From contig NZ_CP010523.2 in NCBI RefSeq assembly GCF_000828055.2, positions 3,286,001 to 3,350,000 on the forward strand: a stretch of DNA of 64,000 bases, read 5' to 3'. Under the pieces are notes generated by a model. The model made no database searches and was not told the origin of the DNA. It saw nothing but the letters and a program-made list of their open reading frames with translations. Position numbers and translations under genes: made by a program. Below are positions 26,341-34,168 of the stretch, one piece after another (position 1 is the first letter of the stretch; each line of letters begins with the position of its first letter). Source of the stretch: Klebsiella variicola (GTDB lineage Bacteria; Pseudomonadota; Gammaproteobacteria; Enterobacterales; Enterobacteriaceae).

Positions 26341-27153
26341 ATGTCCAGCAATTCTTTTCTGTTTCGCCATGTGCGTACTTTGATGTTCGCGCTGACCGCC
26401 CTGCCGCTGGTCAGCCATGCGGCGGTGGAAACCATCGCCAAGGGTCAACTGACCTATGGAACGGCAGCGACGTTCATGCCTTTTGAATACGTGAAAGCAG
26501 GCAAGCTTACCGGCTTCGATATCGACCTGATCAACGCGCTAAGCAAAGAGATCCAACTGACGCCAGCGCCAATGCCGATGGAATTCAAAGGGCTTATTCC
26601 GGCGCTGCAGGGTAAACGTCTGGATATCATCAACTCCGCCATGTACGTCAATCCGACCCGTGCCGAGCAGGTTGACTTCGTACCCTATCTGAAAATCGGC
26701 AGCCGCGTGGTGGTCCGCAAAGGTAACCCGGCCAACATCACCGGACGTGACCTGAGCCTCTGCGGCAAAAACATCGCCGTGACGCTCGGCGGGATCGAAG
26801 AGAGCCAGGCGCGGGCAGACAATCAGCGCTGCGTGGAGGCCCAAAAACCGGCCATCAACGTCATGACGTTCCCCGCCGCCACCGATTCCGCCGTGGCCGT
26901 CGCCCAGGGACGTGCCGATGCCGAGTTCCTCTCCACGCCGGGCACCGTCGCCCTGTTTACCGAAAAAGCCGGCATGTTCGAAGCGGTTGGCGCCGAGTTC
27001 GAAGCGAATACTCACATCGCCTTTGCCGTGCGTAAAGGCGATACCGCAACCCAGGCCCTGCTGGAGCAAGGTCTGCAGAGCCTCGTCAAAAATGGCACCT
27101 ACACGCAACTGATTAAGAAGTGGAACTTCCCAGACTCCGTTGCCCTTTTCTAA
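26341..27153 (+). CDS. Periplasmic amino-acid binding protein
   Basis: 270 aa SBP_bac_3 protein with a signal peptide (about 1-28, ending VSHAA). Core motifs are YGTAATFMPFEYV and GFDIDLINALS; Arg in PTRAEQVDF is the expected carboxylate anchor. An extra Cys pair (LSLCGKNIAV; NQRCVEAQ) may form a disulphide. First gene of the plus-strand importer-catabolic run. The ligand is probably an amino acid or a close derivative. Confidence 0.92.
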   Translation: MSSNSFLFRHVRTLMFALTALPLVSHAAVETIAKGQLTYGTAATFMPFEYVKAGKLTGFDIDLINALSKEIQLTPAPMPMEFKGLIPALQGKRLDIINSAMYVNPTRAEQVDFVPYLKIGSRVVVRKGNPANITGRDLSLCGKNIAVTLGGIEESQARADNQRCVEAQKPAINVMTFPAATDSAVAVAQGRADAEFLSTPGTVALFTEKAGMFEAVGAEFEANTHIAFAVRKGDTATQALLEQGLQSLVKNGTYTQLIKKWNFPDSVALF

Positions 27154-27180
27154 CCCGTTTGCCATTAACCGGAGAACGCT

Positions 27181-27906
27181 ATGTCGATCGATTTAATGTG
27201 GCAGTACTTCCTCTCCCCCGAATTTATTCGGGGTGCGTGGATGACGCTACTGATTACCCTCTGCTCACTGTTGTGTGGCGTGGTGCTGGGCCTGGTGTTG
27301 GCGCTGTTGCAGGAAGCGCCGTTTCGCGCCGGGAAAGGGCTGGCCTTTTTCTACCTGTGGCTGTTTCGCGGGACGCCGGTGCTGTTCCAGATAATCTTTG
27401 TCTACAACGTGCTGCCAGGCTTCGGCTTACGCTTCTCCGCGTTTACCTGTGCAGTGCTGGCCCTTTCGCTCAATGAAGGCGCCTACATGGCGGAAATTCT
27501 GCGCTCTGGCCTGCAGGCGGTGAAAAGCGGCCAGCGCACCGCCGGCATGGCGCTGGGGATGACTCACGGCCAGATCATGCGAAAAATCGTTCTGCCTCAG
27601 GCCGCACGCATCGTTCTGCCGCCGATGGGTAACCAGATGATCAGCATGCTGAAATCGAGCGCGCTGGTCTCGGTTATCGCCGTTCAGGAACTGCTGCTGG
27701 TCGCTAACCAGGCCGCCAGCGCCAGCTTCCGTTACTTCGAAGCGCTTTGCGCTGCGGGCATCTATTACCTGCTGCTCACCAGCCTGTTCATGATCTTCCA
27801 GTCGTGGCTGGAACGCGTGCTGGATCCCAGGCAGCGCCGCAGCAAAAGCCAGAAGCGGCTGACTCGCCTGTTTAAATTACCGAAAACCGTCCGGGAGGAA
27901 CCATGA
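27181..27906 (+). CDS. Polar amino-acid ABC transporter, permease
   Basis: 241 aa with about five membrane segments and the EAA-type loop (GMALGMTHGQIMRKIVLPQAARIVLPPMGNQ). HisM/GlnP family. It overlaps the ATPase start by 4 bp. The basic C-terminal tail (RQRRSKSQKRLTRLFK) is longer than in the permease at 3172. Confidence 0.93.
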   Translation: MSIDLMWQYFLSPEFIRGAWMTLLITLCSLLCGVVLGLVLALLQEAPFRAGKGLAFFYLWLFRGTPVLFQIIFVYNVLPGFGLRFSAFTCAVLALSLNEGAYMAEILRSGLQAVKSGQRTAGMALGMTHGQIMRKIVLPQAARIVLPPMGNQMISMLKSSALVSVIAVQELLLVANQAASASFRYFEALCAAGIYYLLLTSLFMIFQSWLERVLDPRQRRSKSQKRLTRLFKLPKTVREEP

Positions 27907-28643
27907 GTGAGAAACCGCTGCTGGAGATGATCGGCATTGATAAGACTTTTGGTCGCCAGACCGTACTCAAAAACTGCTCTCTGACCGTGCAACGCGGAGA
28001 AACCGTGGTGCTGATTGGCCCGTCCGGCTCGGGAAAATCCACCCTGCTACGCTGCGTCAACATGCTCTCGCCCGCCGACAGCGGCGATGTGTTCTTCGCC
28101 AGCCAGCACATCAGCCGGGGCGATGTGCCGGCGCACAAACTGCGTCAGCGCATTGGCATGGTGTTCCAGAACTACGAGCTGTTCTCGCACCTGACCGCAG
28201 CGGAAAACATCATGCTGGCCCCGATGACGGTGTTGGGAATGAACCGTATTGATGCCCGCAAACTGGCGGACAACCTGCTGGCAAAAGTGCGCATCAACGA
28301 ACGTGCAGACCATTTTCCGGACGAGCTCTCCGGCGGACAGCAGCAGCGCGTGGCGATTGCCCGGGCGCTGGCGATGAAGCCCGAGCTGATGCTCTACGAC
28401 GAGCCCACTTCCGCCCTCGACCCGGAGATGATCCGTGAAGTGCTGGAAGTCATGGCGGAGCTTAGCGCAGAAGGCATGACCAGCATGGTGGTGACTCACG
28501 AAATGGGCTTCGCCCGTCGGGCCGCTAACAAGATTCTGTTTATGGAAGACGGCGAAATTATCGATCGCGCCAACACCAGCGATTTCTTCGCCGGCCATGT
28601 CAGCGACCGCGCGCAGCGCTTCCTGACGCAAATATTACATTAA
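27903..28643 (+). CDS. Polar amino-acid ABC transporter, ATPase
   Basis: 246 aa. Walker [10 protein letters not shown], signature LSGGQQQR, Walker [14 protein letters not shown]-loop VTHE. GlnQ family. Overlaps the permease and precedes the M20 gene by 13 bp, so importer and enzymes form one transcription unit. Confidence 0.95.
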   Translation: MSEKPLLEMIGIDKTFGRQTVLKNCSLTVQRGETVVLIGPSGSGKSTLLRCVNMLSPADSGDVFFASQHISRGDVPAHKLRQRIGMVFQNYELFSHLTAAENIMLAPMTVLGMNRIDARKLADNLLAKVRINERADHFPDELSGGQQQRVAIARALAMKPELMLYDEPTSALDPEMIREVLEVMAELSAEGMTSMVVTHEMGFARRAANKILFMEDGEIIDRANTSDFFAGHVSDRAQRFLTQILH

Positions 28644-28656
28644 TCACGGAGTTCCT

Positions 28657-29832
28657 ATGTCCAGTTATCAGGTTGACAGCGCTCGTATGAAAAAGGACTT
28701 AGCGACGCTGGTTGCCATCAACACGGAGAATCCACCGGGCCATGAGCGCGAAGCCGCCGAATGTCTGGAAGGCTGGCTGCTGACCGCCGGGTTCGATCTC
28801 TCCTTTAGCGAATACGCACCGGGGCGGACCAACGTTATCGCCGTCCTGAACAATGGACCGGGGCCGTGTTTCGCCTTTAACACCCACCTTGACACCGTTC
28901 CGGCGGGCAGCGGCTGGGCCAGCGATCCCTTCACGCTCACCGAGCGTGACGGACGCCTGTATGGACGCGGCGCCTGCGATGCCAAAGGCCCGCTGGTGGC
29001 GATGGTTGAAGCCCTGCGTCTGCTGGCTGCCAACCGTCAGCAGTGGTCCGGCACATTGATGGGGGTGTTCACCGCCGATGAAGAGGTCGCCAGCGAAGGG
29101 GCGAAATTCTACGTCCGCGATAATCCACCGGCGATTGATTTCGCGGTGATTGGCGAGCCGACCTCGAATGCCACCTTCTCCGCCCACAAAGGCAGCTTAC
29201 GTCCTCGCGTGCGGGTTAAAGGCGTCACCGCGCATTCCGGTACGCCGGAGCTGGGGGTTAACGCGATTTACCAGTCAGCGCGCCTGTTAGGGTTGATTGA
29301 AGAAGCCCACCACCAGCAGGTGCGTTGCCGCTGCCACGATCTGGTCGGCAACGCCAGCCTGACGGTAACCCGCATCCACGGCGGCCATGCGGACAACGTG
29401 GTGCCAGACAGCTGTGAGCTGCTGCTTGACCGTCGCATGGTTCCGGGCGAAGACGAAGAGGTCGTCAAAGCCGAACTGCAGCAACTGCTCGACCACGCAT
29501 ACGCACATGCAGGTGTGGAAGCCGAAATTATCGCCTGGCAGCCCACTACCGGCGGCGCGACGCAAACCGACAGCCGCGAAGCCATTGTCGAGCAAAGCCT
29601 TGCTGCCTGTCGCCGTCATGGGCAGAGCGAACCCGGCCCGTTTGGTTTTCAGGGGGGATGTGACCTGGTGCATTTCCGTTCGCTGGGCGCAAAAGGCGTC
29701 GTGATTGGCCCCGGTTCGCTGGCCGTGGCTCACAAACCCGATGAATTTGTCCCTGTCGATGAATTTATCGCCGCGGCCTACCTCTATCTCGATATTGCGC
29801 TCGCCATGCTGCCGCCGGAGCCCGGTTTATGA
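28657..29832 (+). CDS. M20-family metallohydrolase (ArgE/DapE-like)
   Basis: 391 aa. Metal ligands of the family are all visible: His77 and Asp79 (NTHLD), Asp108 (GACDAKG), Glu142/Glu143 (ADEEV), Glu167 (GEPT) and His359 (VAHKPDE). The lid domain begins near residue 180. Members remove N-acyl or N-succinyl groups from amino acids or cut dipeptides. Cytosolic. The stop overlaps the next start by 4 bp. Substrate unknown, but deacylation or ring-opened amide hydrolysis fits the locus. Confidence 0.9.
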   Translation: MSSYQVDSARMKKDLATLVAINTENPPGHEREAAECLEGWLLTAGFDLSFSEYAPGRTNVIAVLNNGPGPCFAFNTHLDTVPAGSGWASDPFTLTERDGRLYGRGACDAKGPLVAMVEALRLLAANRQQWSGTLMGVFTADEEVASEGAKFYVRDNPPAIDFAVIGEPTSNATFSAHKGSLRPRVRVKGVTAHSGTPELGVNAIYQSARLLGLIEEAHHQQVRCRCHDLVGNASLTVTRIHGGHADNVVPDSCELLLDRRMVPGEDEEVVKAELQQLLDHAYAHAGVEAEIIAWQPTTGGATQTDSREAIVEQSLAACRRHGQSEPGPFGFQGGCDLVHFRSLGAKGVVIGPGSLAVAHKPDEFVPVDEFIAAAYLYLDIALAMLPPEPGL

Positions 29833-30929
29833 AAGCACAGCTCTTTCGGGGAGATCTGCATTACGCCGGTGTGACGCTGCATACCGCTGCCTCTGGTCCG
29901 GTAACGGCGCTCGATACGCTCTGGCTGCGTCTGGAAGACCAGGGAGTGATCGGGATTGGCGAAGTGCGGCTCAACATTCGCTACCTGCATGGCTACCGCG
30001 AAGAGCAGGTGCTGAACAACCTGCTTCAGATACTTCATCGCTGGGACTGGCGCCAGGCGCCCGCCGCGCGACTCGCCGCGTTAGATGGTGAAGACTGCAC
30101 GCTCCTGCCGCCATCGCGCATGGTGCTGGATATGGCCTTGCACGACCTGCTGGCGCGTCAGCAAGGGGTAAGCGTTGCCGCCTGGCTGGGGGCGCGGGAT
30201 GGCCTGCCTGCGTGGCACACCAACCAGACCCTGTTCTGGGGCAGCGAGAGACAGATGCTGGAGCAGGCGCAACGCTATGTCGATCGCGGTTTCACCCAGC
30301 TGAAGTTGCGCACAGGCGTGGCGGATTTCGCTATCGACCTGGCCCGTCTGCAACGGCTGCGCCAGCGGTTCGGTCAGCAGATTTCGCTGGCGATTGACGT
30401 GAACGGCCAGTGGTCTCTGGCGCAGGCTCACGCGGCATTCCCGTCTCTGCGCGAGCTGAAGCTCAGCTACATCGAACAGCCGTTAAGCCCGGCAAACGAC
30501 AGCCAGCTTGCGGAGCTGTACGCCTACGGCATCCCGATCATGCTCGACGAAAGCCTCAACAGTGATGCCGCCATCACCCGGCTGATCGCCGCCAAAGGTG
30601 CGCTGTGGGGGCATCTCAAACTGGTGAAACTGGGTGGCCTTGCGCCGACGCTGGCCGCCGCCAACCGGCTGCGACTCGCCGACGTGCCATTCATGATTGG
30701 CCAGATGAATGAAGGCCATGCTGCCACCGCCGCCGCGCTCCAGCTGTGTCGTGTCGTGCAACCGGCATTTGCCGAGCTGTATGGCGCCGATGGCTTAACG
30801 GATGATCCCGTCAGCGGGCTGGAATACCGCAATGGCCTGGTCACCGTCAATGACTCACCCGGTCTGGGCGTGCAGTTTAATGCCGCGCAGGCCCACTTAC
30901 TCCAGGAGTTTACTCATGCAAGATGTTAA
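29829..30929 (+). CDS. Enolase-superfamily enzyme (mandelate racemase/MLE type)
   Basis: 366 aa. Residues expected for the family: K159-L-R161 on strand 2, where K-x-K is usual; metal ligands Asp190 (AIDVNG), Glu216 (YIEQPL) and Asp240 (LDES); and Lys264 (HLKLVKLGG) on strand 6. Retaining the strand-6 Lys points to the MLE subgroup (epimerases, racemases, cycloisomerases). Replacement of the second strand-2 Lys by Arg suggests altered chemistry. Genes on both sides overlap it. An amino-acid or dipeptide epimerase role is plausible but unproven. Confidence 0.85.
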   Translation: MKAQLFRGDLHYAGVTLHTAASGPVTALDTLWLRLEDQGVIGIGEVRLNIRYLHGYREEQVLNNLLQILHRWDWRQAPAARLAALDGEDCTLLPPSRMVLDMALHDLLARQQGVSVAAWLGARDGLPAWHTNQTLFWGSERQMLEQAQRYVDRGFTQLKLRTGVADFAIDLARLQRLRQRFGQQISLAIDVNGQWSLAQAHAAFPSLRELKLSYIEQPLSPANDSQLAELYAYGIPIMLDESLNSDAAITRLIAAKGALWGHLKLVKLGGLAPTLAAANRLRLADVPFMIGQMNEGHAATAAALQLCRVVQPAFAELYGADGLTDDPVSGLEYRNGLVTVNDSPGLGVQFNAAQAHLLQEFTHARC

Positions 30930-32085
30930 CAATGTGATTCAGGGCAGTGAGTCCGCCTTTAGCGCTGATGAATATGCGCAACGCATTCGACGCACCCGCG
31001 AACGCTTAAGCCGCGCGGGCGTGGACGTCATGATCGTTACCGGCCCGGAAAACATTTTCTGGCTCACCGGGCAGCAAACACCGGGCTATTACACCTTCCA
31101 GGCGCTGTTGCTGCCGGTAGAAGGGGATCCGGTGTTTGTGATTCGCCAGCTCGAATACTTTAACTTTATCGCCAACACCTTTATTTCTGACGCCGCCATC
31201 TACCAGGATGGCGATAACCCGGTGGATTTCCTGGTGGGCATGCTGCAACAGCGCGACTGGCTCCACAAACGGATTGGACTGGACAAGCGCGGCTGGTTCC
31301 TGCCGGTTGCCGTCTATGAAGCCCTGCAGGCCAGGCTCGGCACCATTGCCGATACCGCGGGCGTCATCGAGCCGCTGCGCGCCGTGAAATCGGCGGCGGA
31401 GGTGGAAAAAATCGCCATCGCAGCGCGCTATGTAGACGCGGGCATGCGCGCGGGCATGGCGGCGATTCACCGCGGCGCAGACGAAAACGCGCTGGTCGCG
31501 GCGATGATGGGGGCCGCCATTGCCGCCGGTTCCGAATATGTCGGCATGGAACCGCTGGTCTCGACCGGCCCACGCAGCGGCGTGCCGCATGGGACATGGC
31601 GTCGTCGGGTGATGCAGGATAACGACCCGGTATTTCTCGAAATGTCAGCGGCTCACGACCGCTACCACGCCGCGATGATGCGCTCCGCCTGGCTGGGGCG
31701 GCCGCCCGCTATCGCCATCGAAATGGAAAAAGTGTGTCAGGAAGCCCTGCAGGCCTCCCTTGATGCCATTCGTCCAGGCGCCACCTGCGAAGCGCCGCAC
31801 CTGGCCTGCCAGAAGGTGATTGATCGCGCCGGGTTCACCGAAAACTTCAAAAAACGCACCGGTTACTCCATCGGTATCGCCTTTGCGCCGGACTGGGGCG
31901 AAGGCGGCATTCTCAGTCTGTATCGTGGCGTCACCACTGAGCTGCAGCCAGGAATGACCTTCCACATTCCACCGGCTCTGCGGATCTACGGTCAATTTAC
32001 CGTCGGCGTCAGTGAAACCGTGGTGGTGACCGAAACCGGATATCGTCAGCTGGGTTCCCTGGCTCGCCCTCTCACACTGCTGTAA
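30916..32085 (+). CDS. M24-family creatinase/ectoine-hydrolase-like protein
   Basis: 389 aa with the creatinase N-domain and a pita-bread C-domain. The metal ligands of aminopeptidase-type M24 proteins are not conserved: the usual D-x-G-x-x-x-x-G-Y-x-S-D region reads LEMSAAHDRYHAAMMRS. This matches the metal-free creatinase and DoeA/EutD ectoine hydrolase pattern, as does IAFAPDWGEGG with PGMTFHIPP and SETVVVTETG near the end. So ring or C-N amidine hydrolysis is more likely than peptidase action. The ATG at 30916 (AGGAG upstream) overlaps the enolase-family gene by 14 bp. Confidence 0.85.
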   Translation: MQDVNNVIQGSESAFSADEYAQRIRRTRERLSRAGVDVMIVTGPENIFWLTGQQTPGYYTFQALLLPVEGDPVFVIRQLEYFNFIANTFISDAAIYQDGDNPVDFLVGMLQQRDWLHKRIGLDKRGWFLPVAVYEALQARLGTIADTAGVIEPLRAVKSAAEVEKIAIAARYVDAGMRAGMAAIHRGADENALVAAMMGAAIAAGSEYVGMEPLVSTGPRSGVPHGTWRRRVMQDNDPVFLEMSAAHDRYHAAMMRSAWLGRPPAIAIEMEKVCQEALQASLDAIRPGATCEAPHLACQKVIDRAGFTENFKKRTGYSIGIAFAPDWGEGGILSLYRGVTTELQPGMTFHIPPALRIYGQFTVGVSETVVVTETGYRQLGSLARPLTLL

Positions 32086-32095
32086 GGAAAGAAAA

Positions 32096-33019
32096 ATGAA
32101 AGATATCAATGAATGCCGTGAACGCCTGCGCGGTATTTTCAACATCACCGTTACCCCGTTCACCGCCAGCGGGGCGATCGACTTTCCGGCGTTACGTGAA
32201 AATATTGAACGCGTGATTGGTCTGGGTTATGACGGTCTGCTGATTGGCGGCACCTACGGTGAATTCCCGGTGATGACCGTCGAAGAACGCCGTGAGCTGT
32301 TTCATCAAGTCATGGCCTGTGTGGATGACCGCGTGGCGGTCATGCTGTGCAGCGCCAGCGCCGACCCGCGCGATGCCCGTGAGCTGACGCTGCTGGCAAG
32401 CGAGCTGGGCGGCCTGCCGATGGTGACCGCGCCCTTTGTCAGCGAAATCACTGACCAACAGATCGTCAGCTACTTCAAAGAGATGGCTCCCTTATCCAAG
32501 ACCGGCATCCTGGTGTACAACGCGCCGGGCATCGGCATCACCCTCTCCCCGGCGCTGCTCGAACAACTGGCAGAGATCCCCAACGTGGTCGGCATCAAAC
32601 AGGGCGATCTCACCCCCACCGCCATCGACCAGATTGCTAACCGCCTGCGTGGGCGTCTGCGCCTGTTCTGTGCATCCGATCTGGCCTTCCTCGGGCCAAT
32701 GATGGCCGGGTTTGACGGCATCAGCACCACCAACAGCGGCGCGCTGCCGGAGCTAATTATCAATACCTTCCGGGCCGTGGAACGGGGCGATGCCGCCACG
32801 GCCCGCGATCTGCATCAGCTGTGGTACGCGTATCGCGCGCTGGCGCGCAAACATGGTCAGCCGCAGCTGGTGAAAGCGGCGATGGCGCTGCGCGGTTTTA
32901 ACGGCGGCACCGTACGCGCACCGTTAAAACCGATCGACGACGCGGCGCTGGCGGAGCTGACTCACGTCATGTCGGCGCTTGCCAGCGACAGCCGTAGCGG
33001 CGTTACGCTTGCGCGTTAA
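32096..33019 (+). CDS. DapA-family lyase (dihydrodipicolinate synthase-like)
   Basis: 307 aa TIM barrel. Class I aldolase features: GGTYGEF at 51-57 (the GTTGE-type loop), Tyr141 in VYNAPG and the Schiff-base Lys168 in VVGIKQG. In catabolic loci, family members make or cleave 2-keto acids, often giving pyruvate plus an aldehyde. It is the last gene of the plus run; its 3' end overlaps the convergent amidotransferase gene by 17 bp. True DapA function is unlikely here because of context. Confidence 0.88.
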   Translation: MKDINECRERLRGIFNITVTPFTASGAIDFPALRENIERVIGLGYDGLLIGGTYGEFPVMTVEERRELFHQVMACVDDRVAVMLCSASADPRDARELTLLASELGGLPMVTAPFVSEITDQQIVSYFKEMAPLSKTGILVYNAPGIGITLSPALLEQLAEIPNVVGIKQGDLTPTAIDQIANRLRGRLRLFCASDLAFLGPMMAGFDGISTTNSGALPELIINTFRAVERGDAATARDLHQLWYAYRALARKHGQPQLVKAAMALRGFNGGTVRAPLKPIDDAALAELTHVMSALASDSRSGVTLAR

Positions 33020-34100
33020 GCGCCGCCCGTAAAAAGGCGACGAACAGCGGATGGGGCGCATCCGGGCGGGACATCAGTTCCGGGTGCCCCTGCACACCAT
33101 GCCAGAACGGCAGTTCCGGCTGGGAGATGGCCTCCACGATATCGTCCGTTTGCGCACTGACGCTGACCCCGCTGCGATCCAGCGCTGGCAATAAGTCGGT
33201 GTTAAAGCAGTAGCGATGGTTGTAGTGCATTTCGCGGATATCACCGGGGATCAACCCGAAGGAAAAAGGGAATACGCCGCAGCGATGACGACCATCGACA
33301 AAGGGAACAAAGCTGTGCAGAGCCTCATCCGGAGCCACTTCGGCGGGAATGGCTGATTCGCAACCCGGACGTCGGCGCACGACTGCGGTCATCATGCTCT
33401 GCATTCCCAGGCATAACCCCAGCGTGGGCTGTCCGCGGGCAAGCGTATCTTCCGCCACGCGGATTTGTCCCTTGACGGCGGCCATCGAGGAACCGCCTGG
33501 CAACACGACGCCCTGGACGTCGTGGAGGTCGTGTAACCCAGGGGACAGACTGACCGGCGCGAAGAAATGGACCTCCAGGTTCAGCCCCAGCGACGCCGCG
33601 GCATCACCCAGTGAGCCAAGCGTGGCGGGGTAGACCAGACGGTGGTCTGACTCACGGCCAATCAGTGCGATGCGCAAGGGCGTCCCGGCAGAGGATGGCT
33701 CCCCGGCATCCCAGCGACCATAGCGATCGGCGGTGAGGTCTAACACCGTATGTTGCCCGTCGCTGAGCGTCAGGCGCTGGTTGCGGTCATCGCTGAACAG
33801 CCGTTGGCCCGGCAGGTCGGCGATAAGCGCTGCCTGCGAGGACGCCAGCACAATGACAGCATCTGACTCAGGCAGGCTGGCGATATCGCGCACCTCTTCA
33901 CGCAGCGTATCGCTGCGCCAGAGGCCGCTGGTCACGCAGTACCCGGCACGAATGACGTGCTGATGGCTGTCGGGAACATCGCCGGCGAAGTCGGGGCGAA
34001 GGCTCCAGAGAGGCAGTCCAAGACGATTAGCCCACAGGCTGGCGGTAATACCGTAGCGAGCGGGCGCAGAGGTGTTATCGAGAATAAAGATCGGTGACAC
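33003..34100 (-). CDS. Free-standing CTP-synthase-type glutamine amidotransferase
   Basis: 365 aa. The C-terminal half (from about 142) matches the GATase domain of CTP synthase: VLPGGSSMAAVKGQIRVAEDTLARG, nucleophile Cys230 in LGLCLGMQ, MHYNHRYCFN, and His339/Glu341 in VQGHPELMSRPDAPHPLFVAFLRAA. The triad is intact. The CTP synthetase ATPase domain is missing; the first 140 residues are unrelated to it and unrecognised. It may be a glutaminase or amide hydrolase. Divergent from the aminotransferase at 34169 over the shared 28-bp element. Confidence 0.82.
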   Translation of the reverse strand: MSPIFILDNTSAPARYGITASLWANRLGLPLWSLRPDFAGDVPDSHQHVIRAGYCVTSGLWRSDTLREEVRDIASLPESDAVIVLASSQAALIADLPGQRLFSDDRNQRLTLSDGQHTVLDLTADRYGRWDAGEPSSAGTPLRIALIGRESDHRLVYPATLGSLGDAAASLGLNLEVHFFAPVSLSPGLHDLHDVQGVVLPGGSSMAAVKGQIRVAEDTLARGQPTLGLCLGMQSMMTAVVRRRPGCESAIPAEVAPDEALHSFVPFVDGRHRCGVFPFSFGLIPGDIREMHYNHRYCFNTDLLPALDRSGVSVSAQTDDIVEAISQPELPFWHGVQGHPELMSRPDAPHPLFVAFLRAALNAQA

Positions 34101-34130
34101 GGCGAGTTTCCTGCTGAGGTTGGGGACCTA

Positions 34131-34158
34131 ATTGTATTAATTGAATCATTAGATACAA
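34131..34158. promoter_or_regulatory. Shared 28-bp dyad element, amidotransferase/aminotransferase promoter
   Basis: TTGTAT (34132-34137) and ATACAA (34153-34158) are inverted around TGAATCA; 10 of 13 half-site positions are symmetric. The element matches 26288-26315 at 23 of 28 bases. It sits in the 68-bp gap between divergent genes. Confidence 0.65.
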
Positions 34159-34168
34159 AAGAGGATTT

